DNA of 64,000 nucleotides, taken from the NCBI RefSeq assembly GCF_044344315.1, contig NZ_JBIJDC010000004.1:1-64000 (forward strand), read 5' to 3'. A program made the translations under genes and the position numbers. The first letter of the stretch is position 1. Each line of letters begins with the position of its first letter. The DNA comes from Zoogloea sp044344315 (lineage in GTDB: Bacteria; Pseudomonadota; Gammaproteobacteria; Burkholderiales; Rhodocyclaceae). Shown piece after piece: positions 33,743 through 42,925 of the stretch. The notes under the pieces are model-generated. The model did not search any database. It saw nothing but the letters and a program-made list of their open reading frames with translations, and was not told the DNA's origin.

Positions 33743-33788
33743 TCCCGCGTCTGGCCAGGGGGGATGGGGCATACAATGCCCGCCACCC

Positions 33789-35789
33789 ATGCACCCGTCC
33801 CGCCATTTTCCTGCTCTCGATCTGCTGATCCGGCGCCTTGTGCTGCCGGCGCTGCTGCTTGTCGCGGCATCGCTGGCCCAGGCTGTCCAGCCGATCCCCG
33901 GTTTTGCCGAAGTCCGGGCCGGGGCGCGGCCGTCGGTGGCCGTGCTGCTCGCCCGGGATGGCACGCCCCTGGCCGAGCGGCGCCTCGACATGGGGGTGCG
34001 GCGGCTCGAATGGGTCAGCCTTAACAGCCTCTCGCCCGCCCTCAAGGAGGCTCTGCTGGCGGCCGAGGACAAGCGCTTCTTCGAACACTCGGGGGTGGAC
34101 TGGCGGGCCTTTGCCGGCTCCCTGTGGCACAACCTGTGGTACGACCGCAAGCGCGGAGCGTCCACCCTGTCCATGCAGCTCGCCGGGCTGCTCGATCCGG
34201 AGCTGGCCCTGGGGCGTAATGGCGCGCCGCGGCGCTCCTTCGGCCAAAAATGGGACCAGGCCCTGGCCGCCCAGGCGCTGGAGGCCCGCTGGACCAAGGA
34301 GCAGATCCTCGAGGCCTATCTCAACCTGGCGCCCTTCCGGGGGGACCTGCAGGGCGTCCATGCGGCGTCCCGGGCATTTTTCGGCAAGGGGCCGGGAGAG
34401 CTTGGCCGGCCGGAAGCGCTGGTTCTGGCGGTGCTGCTGCGTGGCCCCAATGCCCGGGCCGAAGTCGTCTCCCACCGTGCCTGTGTGCTGGCTGAACGGA
34501 TCAACGCGCCAGGCGCCTGCGCCCTGGCCCAGCGCCTCATCAATGCCAGCCTCGACCGCCAGAACACCGGCCCGCGCTGGGATCTGGCGCCCCACGCGGC
34601 GCGTCTGCTGCTGCAGCACCCGGGCGAGCGGCTGATCAGCACCCTTGATCCGGAGGCCCAGCGTGTTCTTCTCGGCGCCTTGCGGCGCACGGGCCTGGGT
34701 GAGGCTGCCGGGGTGGTGGTGGACAATGCGACCGGCGACATACTGGCCTATGTGGGCGGTGTCGAGGCGGCCCAGCCCGACGTGATTGCCGTGCCACGCA
34801 ACGTCGGCAACCTGCTGCAACCCTTTGCCTACGGGCTGGCGCTGGAGCGGCGACTGCTCACCGCGGCCAGCCTGATCGAAGAGCCTCTTTCCAATCATGC
34901 GCCGACCCTGCCCGACGAGCGTATGTGGGTGAGTGTTCGCCAGGCCCTGGCTGGCGGTATGGCTGATCCGGCTCAGACGGTCGGCAGGGTGTTGGGAGAA
35001 AGCCTGGCCGAACGGCTGCGGCAGGTCGAGGTGGAGTTGTCGCGCGGCAATACCCTCGAGCTCGGCCTCGTCCAGCTGGCCGGCTTGTATCGCAGTCTGC
35101 CCGCCGGCGGGCAGTGGGTGGCTCCGCGCCTGCTGCCTGCGTCCGAACGCCAGCCCCGGCGCATGCTGCGGCCCGAGGCGGCATTCATCGTCAGCGAGAT
35201 CCTGGTGGATACCGAGTTGGAGGGGGGCACCCTGCCGGTGGTCTATCGCCAGTACGCGGCAGACGGGCGGGATGCGCTTGGGGCGGGCTATTCGGATCGT
35301 TTCACGGTGGTCCTGTGGACATCGGGGCGGGGCATCCCGGCGCTGGCCAGTCAGGCCTGGCAGGACGTCCTGCGGGGGCTGCATCGCCAGCAGGCGGCCC
35401 ATCGCCTGGTGCCGCCACCGGGGGTGGTGTCGGCCCTGGTGGTCTTCGAGCCACCCATTGAAAGCCCGCGCCGGGAGTGGTTCATCCGCGGAACCGAGAT
35501 GGAGCGGGTCGGGTTGCCGCGCAGCCTGCCGCGGATTACCTACCCTGCCGATGGTCTCCTGGTAGATGCGATGGCGCTGGCCGACGATCCGTCCTTCCGG
35601 GTGAGCTTTGACGCTACCCATGCGCCGGCCGGTGCATGGTGGCGGCTCAACGGCGAGAAGCTGAACGGCAGCAACGGACTGCGCCTGGCCTGGCGGCCGG
35701 TGGCTGGCCGGCATGTGCTGGAGCTGGTGTCGGCCGAGGGCCAGATCCTCGACAGCGTGATCTTTGCGGTGCGGGCCCCGCTGGACTGA
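33789..35789 (+). CDS. pbpC: PBP1C-like peptidoglycan glycosyltransferase with degenerate transpeptidase domain
   Basis: A 666-residue protein with an N-terminal hydrophobic anchor (about 12-30), a complete-looking GT51 domain and a PBP1C-like second half. The GT51 domain has AAEDKRFFEHSGVDW with the catalytic Glu93, GASTLSMQLAG, then WTKEQILEAYLN. In the transpeptidase-like part (about 285-535) the serine motif reads N341-L-L-Q in PRNVGNLLQPFAYGL where family members have S-x-x-K. The SxN site is GGMADP, and no KTG is found before YSDRFTVVLWTSGRG. It should polymerise glycan but not cross-link. PbpC is usually about 770 residues, so it is also short. Confidence 0.85.
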   Translation: MHPSRHFPALDLLIRRLVLPALLLVAASLAQAVQPIPGFAEVRAGARPSVAVLLARDGTPLAERRLDMGVRRLEWVSLNSLSPALKEALLAAEDKRFFEHSGVDWRAFAGSLWHNLWYDRKRGASTLSMQLAGLLDPELALGRNGAPRRSFGQKWDQALAAQALEARWTKEQILEAYLNLAPFRGDLQGVHAASRAFFGKGPGELGRPEALVLAVLLRGPNARAEVVSHRACVLAERINAPGACALAQRLINASLDRQNTGPRWDLAPHAARLLLQHPGERLISTLDPEAQRVLLGALRRTGLGEAAGVVVDNATGDILAYVGGVEAAQPDVIAVPRNVGNLLQPFAYGLALERRLLTAASLIEEPLSNHAPTLPDERMWVSVRQALAGGMADPAQTVGRVLGESLAERLRQVEVELSRGNTLELGLVQLAGLYRSLPAGGQWVAPRLLPASERQPRRMLRPEAAFIVSEILVDTELEGGTLPVVYRQYAADGRDALGAGYSDRFTVVLWTSGRGIPALASQAWQDVLRGLHRQQAAHRLVPPPGVVSALVVFEPPIESPRREWFIRGTEMERVGLPRSLPRITYPADGLLVDAMALADDPSFRVSFDATHAPAGAWWRLNGEKLNGSNGLRLAWRPVAGRHVLELVSAEGQILDSVIFAVRAPLD

Positions 35790-35792
35790 GCC

Positions 35793-35990
35793 CTATAGCC
35801 AGCGGATGACCAGGAAGACCAGCAGCGACATGAGCAGCGTGCTGGTGAGCGGGATGTGGATGTGGCGACCGAACAGGTCGAAGTGCAGATCACCCGGGAG
35901 ATGGCCAATGCGCCAGCGTCGCAGCGCCAGGCCGGAGCCCAGGCCCGACACTACCGCCAGTACCACGATTGCCAGCAACCACTTGAGCAT
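35793..35990 (-). CDS. DUF2905 family small membrane protein
   Basis: A 65-residue protein with two membrane segments (residues 2-23 and 47-63) around a loop RWRIGHLPGDLHFDLFGRHIHIPLTST. This matches the DUF2905 signature (G-x-LPGD followed by a short beta-like stretch). AAGGG stands before the ATG at 35990. The function is unknown. It lies convergent with the PBP1C-like gene, 3 bases after its stop. Confidence 0.88.
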   Translation of the reverse strand: MLKWLLAIVVLAVVSGLGSGLALRRWRIGHLPGDLHFDLFGRHIHIPLTSTLLMSLLVFLVIRWL

Positions 35991-36178
35991 TGCCCTTGAT
36001 CCGTTCGCTTCGAAAGCGCGATTTAACCGCGGATTGGGACGGGCCGGCAGGTTTTCTGCTTTCCCACTTGGGTGGCGTGCTGTAAGTTGTGTCCCCACAA
36101 CAATAGCAATCCAGAACAGCTCATGACCTTGATTTCTCTCCCCGCGTCCCTGCGCCCCTGTCTGCGGGGCATCCCGGC

Positions 36179-36982
36179 ATGAATCGCGCCCGTTTCGGTG
36201 ACCTGGAGGTCCTGTGCCGCAGCCCGGAAGGCGAAGCCCATGAGACCCCGCTGCTCTTCGTCCATGGTGCCTACACGGCGGCGTGGTGTTGGGACGAGTT
36301 CTTTCTGCGCCATTTCGCGGCACAGGGCTATGCGGCTTACGCCGTCTCCCTGTCCGGGCACGGCGGCAGCCGTGGGCGGGCCTATCTCGACAGCTTTTCC
36401 ATCGCCGACTACGTGGATGACGTCGCCGAGGTGGTGGACAAGCTGTCCGTGCCCCCGGTGCTGATCGGCCACTCCATGGGCGGCATGGTGCTCCAGAAGT
36501 ATCTGGAGAAGCGTTCTGCGCCAGCCGTGGTGCTGATGTCGTCGGTGCCGCCCCAGGGGCTGCTCGGTTCTGCGTTCGGGCTGGCTTTTTCCAAGCCCAA
36601 CCTGATGGGTGACCTGAACCGCATCATGGGTGGCGGCCAGCCCCAGATGGAAACCCTGCGCCATGCCATGTTCCACGAGGTGGTCGAGCTGGAGCGCCTG
36701 CAGCGCTACTACCATTTGTGCCAGCCCGAGTCCCATCGGGCAATCTGGGACATGTCCCTGTTCGACCTGCCCTTCGTGTCGCGCATGCAGTTGCCGCCCA
36801 TGCTGGTCCTCGGGGCCGAGCACGACGTGCTGATCCCGCCCGATCAGGTGCGCATGACCGCCCGCCGCTATGGGGTGGAGGCAAGGATTCTGCCCGGTCT
36901 TGGGCACGGCATGATGATGGAGAGCGACTGGCGGGTAGCAGCCGACCCGATCATTGAGTGGCTGAAAAGTCAGGATTTGTAA
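36179..36982 (+). CDS. Alpha/beta-hydrolase
   Basis: A 267-residue cytoplasmic alpha/beta-hydrolase fold enzyme. The oxyanion-hole segment is LLFVHGAYTAAWCWDEFF, the nucleophile elbow GHSMGG (Ser about residue 98), the acid is in VLGAEHDVLIPPD, and the catalytic His is in LGHGMMMESDW. The substrate is unknown; relatives act as esterases, lipases or in meta-cleavage pathways. It is a single gene. Confidence 0.92.
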   Translation: MNRARFGDLEVLCRSPEGEAHETPLLFVHGAYTAAWCWDEFFLRHFAAQGYAAYAVSLSGHGGSRGRAYLDSFSIADYVDDVAEVVDKLSVPPVLIGHSMGGMVLQKYLEKRSAPAVVLMSSVPPQGLLGSAFGLAFSKPNLMGDLNRIMGGGQPQMETLRHAMFHEVVELERLQRYYHLCQPESHRAIWDMSLFDLPFVSRMQLPPMLVLGAEHDVLIPPDQVRMTARRYGVEARILPGLGHGMMMESDWRVAADPIIEWLKSQDL

Positions 36983-37191
36983 TCGGGCGGCAAAAAACGG
37001 CAGGTTGTGAACTTCGTCATTGCGACGGATCTGTCGGCAGCCCATCCTAGCGCCATGCACACGGACGATGTCTTGATGGGGACGCTTCCTTGTCCCCCGG
37101 CATCACGCCGGAGTCCCTTCAACCTTTGGACGCTGCAGCCGTTAAGAAAATCAGCGGGGACTGATCCCTTCCCCCCGCAACGGAGGCCGAA

Positions 37192-37410
37192 ATGGTGATC
37201 TGCATGGATATGGAAAGTGGTGCCTGCACCCCCCTGGACCTGGATGGTGAGTCCGGCCTGGCCTACAGCGAAGAAGTGCTGAACGCCAATCTGTTGCCCC
37301 TCGAACTTGCCCTTGGCCTGCAGGAGATCCCGGTGTCGTCTCCCGAGCGACACTTTGTTCCCACTGACGTGGATGCCTTCCTGAACGCGGTCTACCGCTT
37401 CCAGGAATAA
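37192..37410 (+). CDS. Small acidic hypothetical protein
   Basis: A 72-residue acidic, Leu-rich soluble protein (MVICMDMESGACTPLDLDG at the start; FVPTDVDAFLNAVYRFQE at the end). GGAGG stands 5 bases before the ATG, which supports translation. A terminator-like hairpin follows. I do not recognise the family. It is a single gene, separated from the hydrolase by 209 bases in which nothing else was recognised. Confidence 0.65.
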   Translation: MVICMDMESGACTPLDLDGESGLAYSEEVLNANLLPLELALGLQEIPVSSPERHFVPTDVDAFLNAVYRFQE

Positions 37411-37439
37411 GCCTCCCGACGCCCGCAGGGTGGAGGATG

Positions 37440-37466
37440 CGCCGGCCCTTGAGCCGGCGTTTCCTT
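37440..37466 (+). terminator. Intrinsic-terminator-like hairpin
   Basis: The stem CGCCGGC (37440-37446) pairs with GCCGGCG (37453-37459) around CCTTGA, followed by TTTCCTT. It lies 30 bases after the small acidic protein gene. Confidence 0.6.
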
Positions 37467-37487
37467 GTCAGGCGGGTCCGCGCATAG

Positions 37488-38648
37488 TTACAGTGTGTGC
37501 AGCCGGTCGCCGCGCCGGAAACCGATCAGCGGCTGCACGATGCCCTTGCCCAGGGCGATTACCTTGAACAGTTCGCCCATCTCATGGGGCCCCGTCAGGC
37601 GTTGCACGGCCTTGGCAGCGCGGATGTAATCCGTGCTCTCCTCCGGCGCCCGCCGCGCCAGACACTCCAGAATTCCGCAATTGAACAGCAGGTTGGCCTG
37701 GTCCGCGTAGCCCAGCACGTCCAGCCCCGCCTCGAAGCCGGCCTCCGCGGCCGCGGTGAAATCCACGAAGGCGGTGATGTCGTTGAGCCCCGGCCACAGG
37801 AAGGGGTCGGCGTGGGCATGGTGCCGGAAATAGCACAACAGGGTGCCGGTGCTGCGGCTGGCCAGGTAGTACTCGGCCCGCGGGTAGCCGTAGTCCACCA
37901 GAAGCAGGGCGCCCTGCTCCAGGCGGGCCGCCCATTCGCCAATCCACGCCCGTCCGGCCAGATTCAGCTCGCTCACGTATTCGCCCTCGTCCGGCAGGGG
38001 CAGGCCGAGGGCCTCGGCGGCCGCGGCCACCCGGCCGGTCGCAGGCTGGTCGGCCCACACGAAGCGAGCTTCGGCATCCAGGGCCACACCTCGCTCGAAA
38101 ATCCCCTCCGGCCGCCAGGCAATCAGATGCACCGGCATCACATCCAGGACTTCGTTGGCCACCATGGCACCCGAGAAGCGCTCGGGCAGCCCGTCCAGCC
38201 AGCTGACCCGGCCGGCCAGATGGGGAACCTTGCTGGTGAGGGTGTCGAACTGGCGTTCACGCAGTTCGGCAGACACTTCGAGAATGCCATAGCTTTCCGG
38301 CAGGGCGCCGCGATGCTCCAACTCCAGCAGCAGGTCGGCGGCGAGCAGGCCGGTGCCTGCACCGGCTTCGATCACGTGGGGGGCCGACAGGTCCATGATC
38401 TGCTGGACCTGGGTGGCCAGGGCCTGCCCGAACAGGGGCGTGAGCTCGGGTGCGGTGATGAAATCGCCCCCCGCACCGAACTTGCGGGCGCCGCCGCTGT
38501 AGTAGCCCAGCCCGGGCGCGTACAGGGCTTCGGCCATGTAGGTGGCGAAGGAGATCCAGCCGCCCTCGGCGTCGATCAGGGCGCGCAGGCGGGTCAGTAG
38601 GCGCCCGCTCTGTTCGAGGGCGTCCGGGGAAGGCTGGGGAAGGTTCAT
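37488..38648 (-). CDS. SAM-dependent methyltransferase, MidA/NDUFAF7 family
   Basis: A 386-residue class I methyltransferase of the family named after MidA/NDUFAF7, which in mitochondria methylates a complex I subunit. The hallmark opening is ISFATYMAEALYAPGLGYYSGG, followed by FGAGGDFITAPELTPLFGQA. The SAM site is VIEAGAGTGLLAADLL, then VANEVLDVMPVHL and LLVDYGYPRAEYY. The bacterial substrate is not established. It is divergent from the pteridine reductase gene, with 111 bases between. Confidence 0.92.
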   Translation of the reverse strand: MNLPQPSPDALEQSGRLLTRLRALIDAEGGWISFATYMAEALYAPGLGYYSGGARKFGAGGDFITAPELTPLFGQALATQVQQIMDLSAPHVIEAGAGTGLLAADLLLELEHRGALPESYGILEVSAELRERQFDTLTSKVPHLAGRVSWLDGLPERFSGAMVANEVLDVMPVHLIAWRPEGIFERGVALDAEARFVWADQPATGRVAAAAEALGLPLPDEGEYVSELNLAGRAWIGEWAARLEQGALLLVDYGYPRAEYYLASRSTGTLLCYFRHHAHADPFLWPGLNDITAFVDFTAAAEAGFEAGLDVLGYADQANLLFNCGILECLARRAPEESTDYIRAAKAVQRLTGPHEMGELFKVIALGKGIVQPLIGFRRGDRLHTL

Positions 38649-38759
38649 GGAGAGGGCGCCGAAGACAAAGCCGGCATTCTACCTGCCCCGGCCGGTGCCC
38701 CGGCAGGGCTGAGGCACCGTATCATTACCATCCCCGCAGTCGATTTCCTCCTGGGACAA

Positions 38760-39509
38760 ATGAACACACACTCCATTGCACCCGTCGTGCTGGTGACCGG
38801 CGGTGCCCGCCGCGTCGGTGCGGAGATCGCCCGACACCTGCATGACGCCGGTGCCCGGGTGGCCCTGCATTACCGCAGCTCCTCTGCCGATGCCGAGGCG
38901 CTGGCCGCGCGCTTCAATGCCGAGCGGCCTGATTCCGCCCTCGTGCTGCAGGCCGATCTGCTTGATACAAAGGCCCTGCCCGGATTGGTGTCGGCCGTGC
39001 TTGAACGTTTCGGGCGGCTGGACGGGCTGGTGAACAACGCCTCCAGCTTCTTCCCCACCGCCCTCGGCGAGATCGACGAAACGGCCTGGGCCGATCTGAT
39101 CGGCTCCAACCTCAAGGCGCCCCTGTTCCTGTCCCAGGCGGCGGCGCCTCATTTGAAGGCCAGCGGCGGCGCCATCATCAACATCGTGGATATCCACGCC
39201 GAGCGTCCGCTCAAGGGCTACCCCCTCTATTCGGCGGCCAAGGCCGGCCTGCTCGGCCTGACCCGTGCCCTGGCCCTTGAGCTGGCGCCGCAGGTGCGTG
39301 TCAACGGGGTGGCGCCGGGCGCCATAGAATGGCCCGATGATGGGCAGTTTCCTCCTGCCGAGCGGGAGGCCATCGTCCGCCACACCCTGTTGGGCCGGAC
39401 CGGCGCGCCGTCAGACATCGCCCGGACCGTGGCCTTCCTGCTCTTTGATGCCCCCTACATCACCGGGCAGATCATTGCCGTCGATGGTGGGCGCAGTGCC
39501 CATCTGTAG
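38760..39509 (+). CDS. folM: Pteridine reductase (FolM-like short-chain dehydrogenase)
   Basis: A 249-residue SDR. The cofactor motif TGGARRVG (residues 14-21) with its Arg is typical of pteridine reductase 1/FolM enzymes that reduce dihydrofolate or dihydrobiopterin with NADPH. LVNNASSFFPTALGEI, the catalytic YSAAK and VAPGAIEWP follow. In Betaproteobacteria this gene often stands just before ttcA, as here. The ATG at 38760 is the first in frame. Confidence 0.88.
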   Translation: MNTHSIAPVVLVTGGARRVGAEIARHLHDAGARVALHYRSSSADAEALAARFNAERPDSALVLQADLLDTKALPGLVSAVLERFGRLDGLVNNASSFFPTALGEIDETAWADLIGSNLKAPLFLSQAAAPHLKASGGAIINIVDIHAERPLKGYPLYSAAKAGLLGLTRALALELAPQVRVNGVAPGAIEWPDDGQFPPAEREAIVRHTLLGRTGAPSDIARTVAFLLFDAPYITGQIIAVDGGRSAHL

Positions 39510-39553
39510 TTTGTTTTACACTTCAAGCCGGCCGCGCGGATATTCGGTCGGAC

Positions 39554-39559
39554 TATAAT
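39554..39559 (+). promoter_or_regulatory. Candidate -10 box for ttcA
   Basis: A perfect TATAAT 18 bases before the ttcA ATG, implying a very short leader. No clear -35 box is visible. Confidence 0.4.
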
Positions 39560-39577
39560 CATCTGAACTGGATTGAC

Positions 39578-40516
39578 ATGGAACACGTAGTGGCAGCCCC
39601 CGCTTTTTCACCCGCCGACCCCGCCCCGGAGAAGGAGTCCCGTTTCTCGAACACCATCCTGCGCCTCAAGAAACACCTCGAGCGCAAGGTTGGCGAGGCG
39701 ATCGGTGATTACGGCATGATTGCCGACGGTGACGTGGTCATGGTGTGCGTGTCGGGGGGCAAGGATTCCTTCACCCTGCTGTCCATCCTGCTGGCCCTGC
39801 GCGAACGGGCGCCGATCGATTTCCGCATCGTGGCCATGAACCTGGACCAGAAACAACCAGGCTTCCCCGACCACGTCCTGCCTGCTTACTTCGAGTCCAT
39901 CGGGGTCGAGTACCGCATCGTCACCGAGAACACCTACAAGATCGTCAAGGACAAGATCCCTGAGGGCAAGACCACCTGCTCCCTGTGCTCGCGCTTGCGC
40001 CGGGGCATCATCTACCGCACCGCGAAGGAGCTCGGGGCCACCAAGATCGCCCTCGGCCATCACCGTGATGACATGATCGAGACCCTGTTTCTCAACATGT
40101 TCTTCGGCGGCAAGATGAAGTCCATGCCGCCCAAGCTGGTCAGTGACGATCGCCAGCATGTCGTTATCCGTCCGCTGGCCTATTGTTCCGAGAAGGACAT
40201 CGAGCGCTTTGCCCGGGGCATGGAATATCCGATCATCCCGTGCAACCTCTGTGGCAGCCAGGAGAACGCCCAGCGCAAGCAGATCAAGGCTATGCTTCGT
40301 GATTGGGATGCCCGTTTTCCGGGCCGTATCGTGTCCATCTCCACAGCCTTGAAGAATGTGGTGCCATCCCATCTGGCCGACAATGCCTTGTTTGATTTTC
40401 AGGGGGTGTCCTGCGATACAGAGGTTGAGCAGGGAGATGTAGTCTTCGACAATCCCGACATGCCCGAAGCTCCGACCGGGTCTGCCGCGATTCCCATCGA
40501 GGTATGGAGAAACTAG
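39578..40516 (+). CDS. ttcA: tRNA 2-thiocytidine(32) synthetase TtcA
   Basis: A 312-residue ATP-dependent enzyme that thiolates cytidine 32 in tRNA. The PP-loop is SGGKDS; the Fe-S cluster Cys pairs are CSLC (in TTCSLCSRLRRG) and CNLC (in IIPCNLCGSQENAQR), both intact. GHHRDDMIETLFLNMFF is a family block. The length is normal for the family. It follows folM by 68 bases and has its own TATAAT. Confidence 0.97.
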   Translation: MEHVVAAPAFSPADPAPEKESRFSNTILRLKKHLERKVGEAIGDYGMIADGDVVMVCVSGGKDSFTLLSILLALRERAPIDFRIVAMNLDQKQPGFPDHVLPAYFESIGVEYRIVTENTYKIVKDKIPEGKTTCSLCSRLRRGIIYRTAKELGATKIALGHHRDDMIETLFLNMFFGGKMKSMPPKLVSDDRQHVVIRPLAYCSEKDIERFARGMEYPIIPCNLCGSQENAQRKQIKAMLRDWDARFPGRIVSISTALKNVVPSHLADNALFDFQGVSCDTEVEQGDVVFDNPDMPEAPTGSAAIPIEVWRN

Positions 40517-40615
40517 TGTCGGAGCCCTTTGCGCCTGACCTGTGCCGGGCCTTCCCCGGGGATGCCGGCGCAGTGCCGGGCGAGCCGTCAATTACCGTCG
40601 TCGGAGTCTGTGAGA

Positions 40616-41476
40616 ATGATTGAGCGTTCCTCCGCAGCCTGCCTGCTGTATGCCGATGTGGCCGGCGGTGCACGCCTTGCCGTCAAACTCGGCGAAGCTG
40701 AGGCCGGCTATGCGGTCGAGCGCTGCCTGAACCGGATGTCCCGATGTGCGGAGGCTTATTCCGCCAGCGGCCTTGAGTTGCACCCGGACGGTTTGCTGGC
40801 ACGTTTTCCGGAGGCTGATTCAGCTCTGCTCGCCGCCCGGGAGATGCGTGAGCGGGTGCGGGCACTGCCGCCCATGAGCGGCATCAAGCTCGTCTTGCGG
40901 GCCGGAGTGGTGCTCGAGGCCGAGGCAGAAAAGGCCGACGAGAAGGCCGAAGTGATGGCCGTCAGGCTGGTTACCAGTCATAACCCGGACACCATATCGG
41001 TATCCGAGAGCTTCAGTGAGGCCCTGTCTCCGTCCATGCGCCGCATGCTCAGCCGCATGGAAGAAAACAGCGGGGTTCCGTTTCCGACACTTGAACTGGG
41101 CGATCTCCCGCCGCCGACCCCGGCAGAGTTGCGCCACGAGGCGGCACAGGCCCTCAAACAGCTCCGGGTGAGCTTCCGCGGGCAGAACTGGGTCATAGAC
41201 GCAGCCCATCCGACGCTGCTCTTCGGGCGCGAAACCGGCAACGACATTGTCGTGGCCGATCCGCGGGTGTCCCGGCAGCACGCCCGCATTGAGTTACGTA
41301 GCGGTCTGTTCTATCTGGCCGACTCCAGCACCAATGGCACCTATCTGCTCGAAGAGGGCAATTCGGAGCACTGCATCAAGCGCGACGAGTTCATCCTGGG
41401 CGAGAAAGGGCATATCGGCTGCGGTTTTTCACCGGCCGAGAACATGTCCGACGCCGTGGCCTTCGCCATCGACTGA
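40616..41476 (+). CDS. FHA-domain protein with degenerate class III cyclase-like N-terminus
   Basis: A 286-residue cytoplasmic protein. The N-terminal half resembles class III nucleotide cyclases (LLYADVAGGARLAVKLGEAE, then LHPDGLLARFPEADSA), keeping both candidate metal Asp residues. The substrate Lys is replaced by Leu, and the usual N-x-x-x-R block reads MAVRL, so activity is doubtful. The C-terminal FHA domain is complete: LLFGRETGNDIVVADPRVSRQHARI then SSTNGTYL. It would bind phosphothreonine. The ATG at 40616 is chosen because it opens the cyclase-like domain. It is followed by a hairpin shared with psiF. Confidence 0.82.
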   Translation: MIERSSAACLLYADVAGGARLAVKLGEAEAGYAVERCLNRMSRCAEAYSASGLELHPDGLLARFPEADSALLAAREMRERVRALPPMSGIKLVLRAGVVLEAEAEKADEKAEVMAVRLVTSHNPDTISVSESFSEALSPSMRRMLSRMEENSGVPFPTLELGDLPPPTPAELRHEAAQALKQLRVSFRGQNWVIDAAHPTLLFGRETGNDIVVADPRVSRQHARIELRSGLFYLADSSTNGTYLLEEGNSEHCIKRDEFILGEKGHIGCGFSPAENMSDAVAFAID

Positions 41477-41507
41477 CAAGGTGCGCGGCGCGCAGGGCTG
41501 AAATGCA

Positions 41508-41531
41508 GAAGGGCCGCAAATGCGGCCCTTC
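41508..41531. terminator. Bidirectional terminator hairpin
   Basis: GAAGGGCCGC (41508-41517) pairs perfectly with GCGGCCCTTC (41522-41531) around AAAT. It lies between the convergent FHA-protein and psiF genes. The T-runs are short. Confidence 0.65.
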
Positions 41532-41551
41532 GTGCTGATGGGGAGGGCGAA

Positions 41552-41845
41552 TCAGTTCGCCTTCAGGCAGTCGCTCATGAACTTCTTGCGATCATCGCCC
41601 TTCAGTGCCTTCTCGCCGGCATCCTTGTTACAGGACTTCATCTTGTCCTGCTGGGTGGTCTTGGCCGGCTTGGCGGACAGACACTCCTTCATGAACGCCT
41701 TGCGCTCGTCGCCCTTCAACTCCTTTTCACCGGCGGAGGCATTGCACTCCTTCATCTTGTTCTGCTGGGTGCCGGCCGCGAGGGCAGCGGGCGCCAGGCT
41801 GGCGGCGAAAAGGGAAACGGCGACGCTCAGGATCATTTTCTTCAT
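41552..41845 (-). CDS. psiF: PsiF repeat family protein
   Basis: A 97-residue exported protein. The signal peptide (MKKMILSVAVSLFAASLAPA) is followed by two PsiF repeats, each with the pattern QQ-x-K-M-K-x-C-N, GEK-x-LKGD-x-RK-x-FM-x-x-CL. There are four Cys residues in total. PsiF was found as a phosphate-starvation-induced gene in E. coli, but no Pho box was noticed here and its function is unknown. The ATG at 41845 gives the clean signal peptide. Confidence 0.92.
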   Translation of the reverse strand: MKKMILSVAVSLFAASLAPAALAAGTQQNKMKECNASAGEKELKGDERKAFMKECLSAKPAKTTQQDKMKSCNKDAGEKALKGDDRKKFMSDCLKAN

Positions 41846-41989
41846 CAGGCCACTCCTCGTAGGAAGGATTATCAGGAACTGCGACACCATCATAAACGGA
41901 GCATGTGCCATGGCGTTGACGGCCCACGGCGCGGGGGCGTGATTACGCCTCCTGGGTCACATTTTTTTGCAGCTTTGTGTGTCCAGGCT

Positions 41990-42925
41990 TCAGATGCTGT
42001 TCTCTTCCATGGCCCGGCGCTGGCGATCCACGAACTCCTGGGTGGAGTCAATGCCACGCAAGAGCAGGATGGTGGAGCGTACGGCCGCCTCGAGTAGCAC
42101 CGCGAGGTTGCGGCCGGCCGCAACCGGCAGGATCACCCGTCGCACGGGGATGCCCAGGATCAGCTGTTCCTCCGTATCGTGGCTGAGGCGGAGAGGGTCT
42201 TCCTGACCGGGCTGGCGGCGCTGCAGATGAACCACGAGCTTGAGCTTCATCTTCCGGCGACATGCCGTTTCGCCGAAGATCGTGCGGATGTTGAGGATGC
42301 CCAGGCCGCGAACCTCGATCACGTCCTGAAGCAGCTCCGGGCAGCGGCCTTCCAGGACGTTTGGGGCGATGCGCGAAAACTCGACGATGTCGTCGGCCAC
42401 CAGGCCATGGCCCCGGGAGATCAGTTCGAGGGCAAGTTCGGACTTGCCGGCACCCGAGTCCCCGGTTATGAACACACCCAGGCCCAGCACGTCCATCAGC
42501 ACCCCGTGCAGGGCCACGCGCTCTGCGAGCTTGCGCGACAGATAGCTGCGCAGGTGGTCGATGACGTTGGCCGCCGGCAGGGGGCTGGCGAACAGCGCCA
42601 CGTCTTCGTTGGCGCACAGCGTGCGGATGATGCTGGGGATGTCTTCGTCGTCGGCGACGATGAGGGCCGGGGGTGCGTAGGAGAGGATCTCCCGCACGTG
42701 GTGGATGACCTTCTCCCGGGTCTGGCGCCGGGCCCAGGCGATCTCGGAGGCGCCGAGAATCTGCAGGCGGTCGGGATGGATCAGGTTCAGGTGGCCGACC
42801 ATGTCGGCCGGCCAGATGCGGTCTTCAGAGACCGAAATGCGGGTGGCGAGGCTGCCGCAGATGTGCCGCAGCCTCAGGCGTTCAAGGTTGTCGTCAAACA
42901 GCCGCGCTACTGTCGTCTGGCGCAT
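41990..42925 (-). CDS. hprK: HPr kinase/phosphorylase
   Basis: A 311-residue bifunctional enzyme that phosphorylates and dephosphorylates HPr/NPr on Ser. It has the Walker A loop GDSGAGKSELALELI, the preceding DVLGLGVFITG, the signature VEVRG-type block VIEVRGLGILNIRTIFGE, and a C-terminal NLAVLLEAAVRSTILL. The ATG at 42925 is chosen; a start at 42952 is possible. It overlaps the end of ptsN, so the two are co-translated. It is part of the PTS-Ntr branch; no EI or NPr gene is in the window. Confidence 0.95.
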   Translation of the reverse strand: MRQTTVARLFDDNLERLRLRHICGSLATRISVSEDRIWPADMVGHLNLIHPDRLQILGASEIAWARRQTREKVIHHVREILSYAPPALIVADDEDIPSIIRTLCANEDVALFASPLPAANVIDHLRSYLSRKLAERVALHGVLMDVLGLGVFITGDSGAGKSELALELISRGHGLVADDIVEFSRIAPNVLEGRCPELLQDVIEVRGLGILNIRTIFGETACRRKMKLKLVVHLQRRQPGQEDPLRLSHDTEEQLILGIPVRRVILPVAAGRNLAVLLEAAVRSTILLLRGIDSTQEFVDRQRRAMEENSI

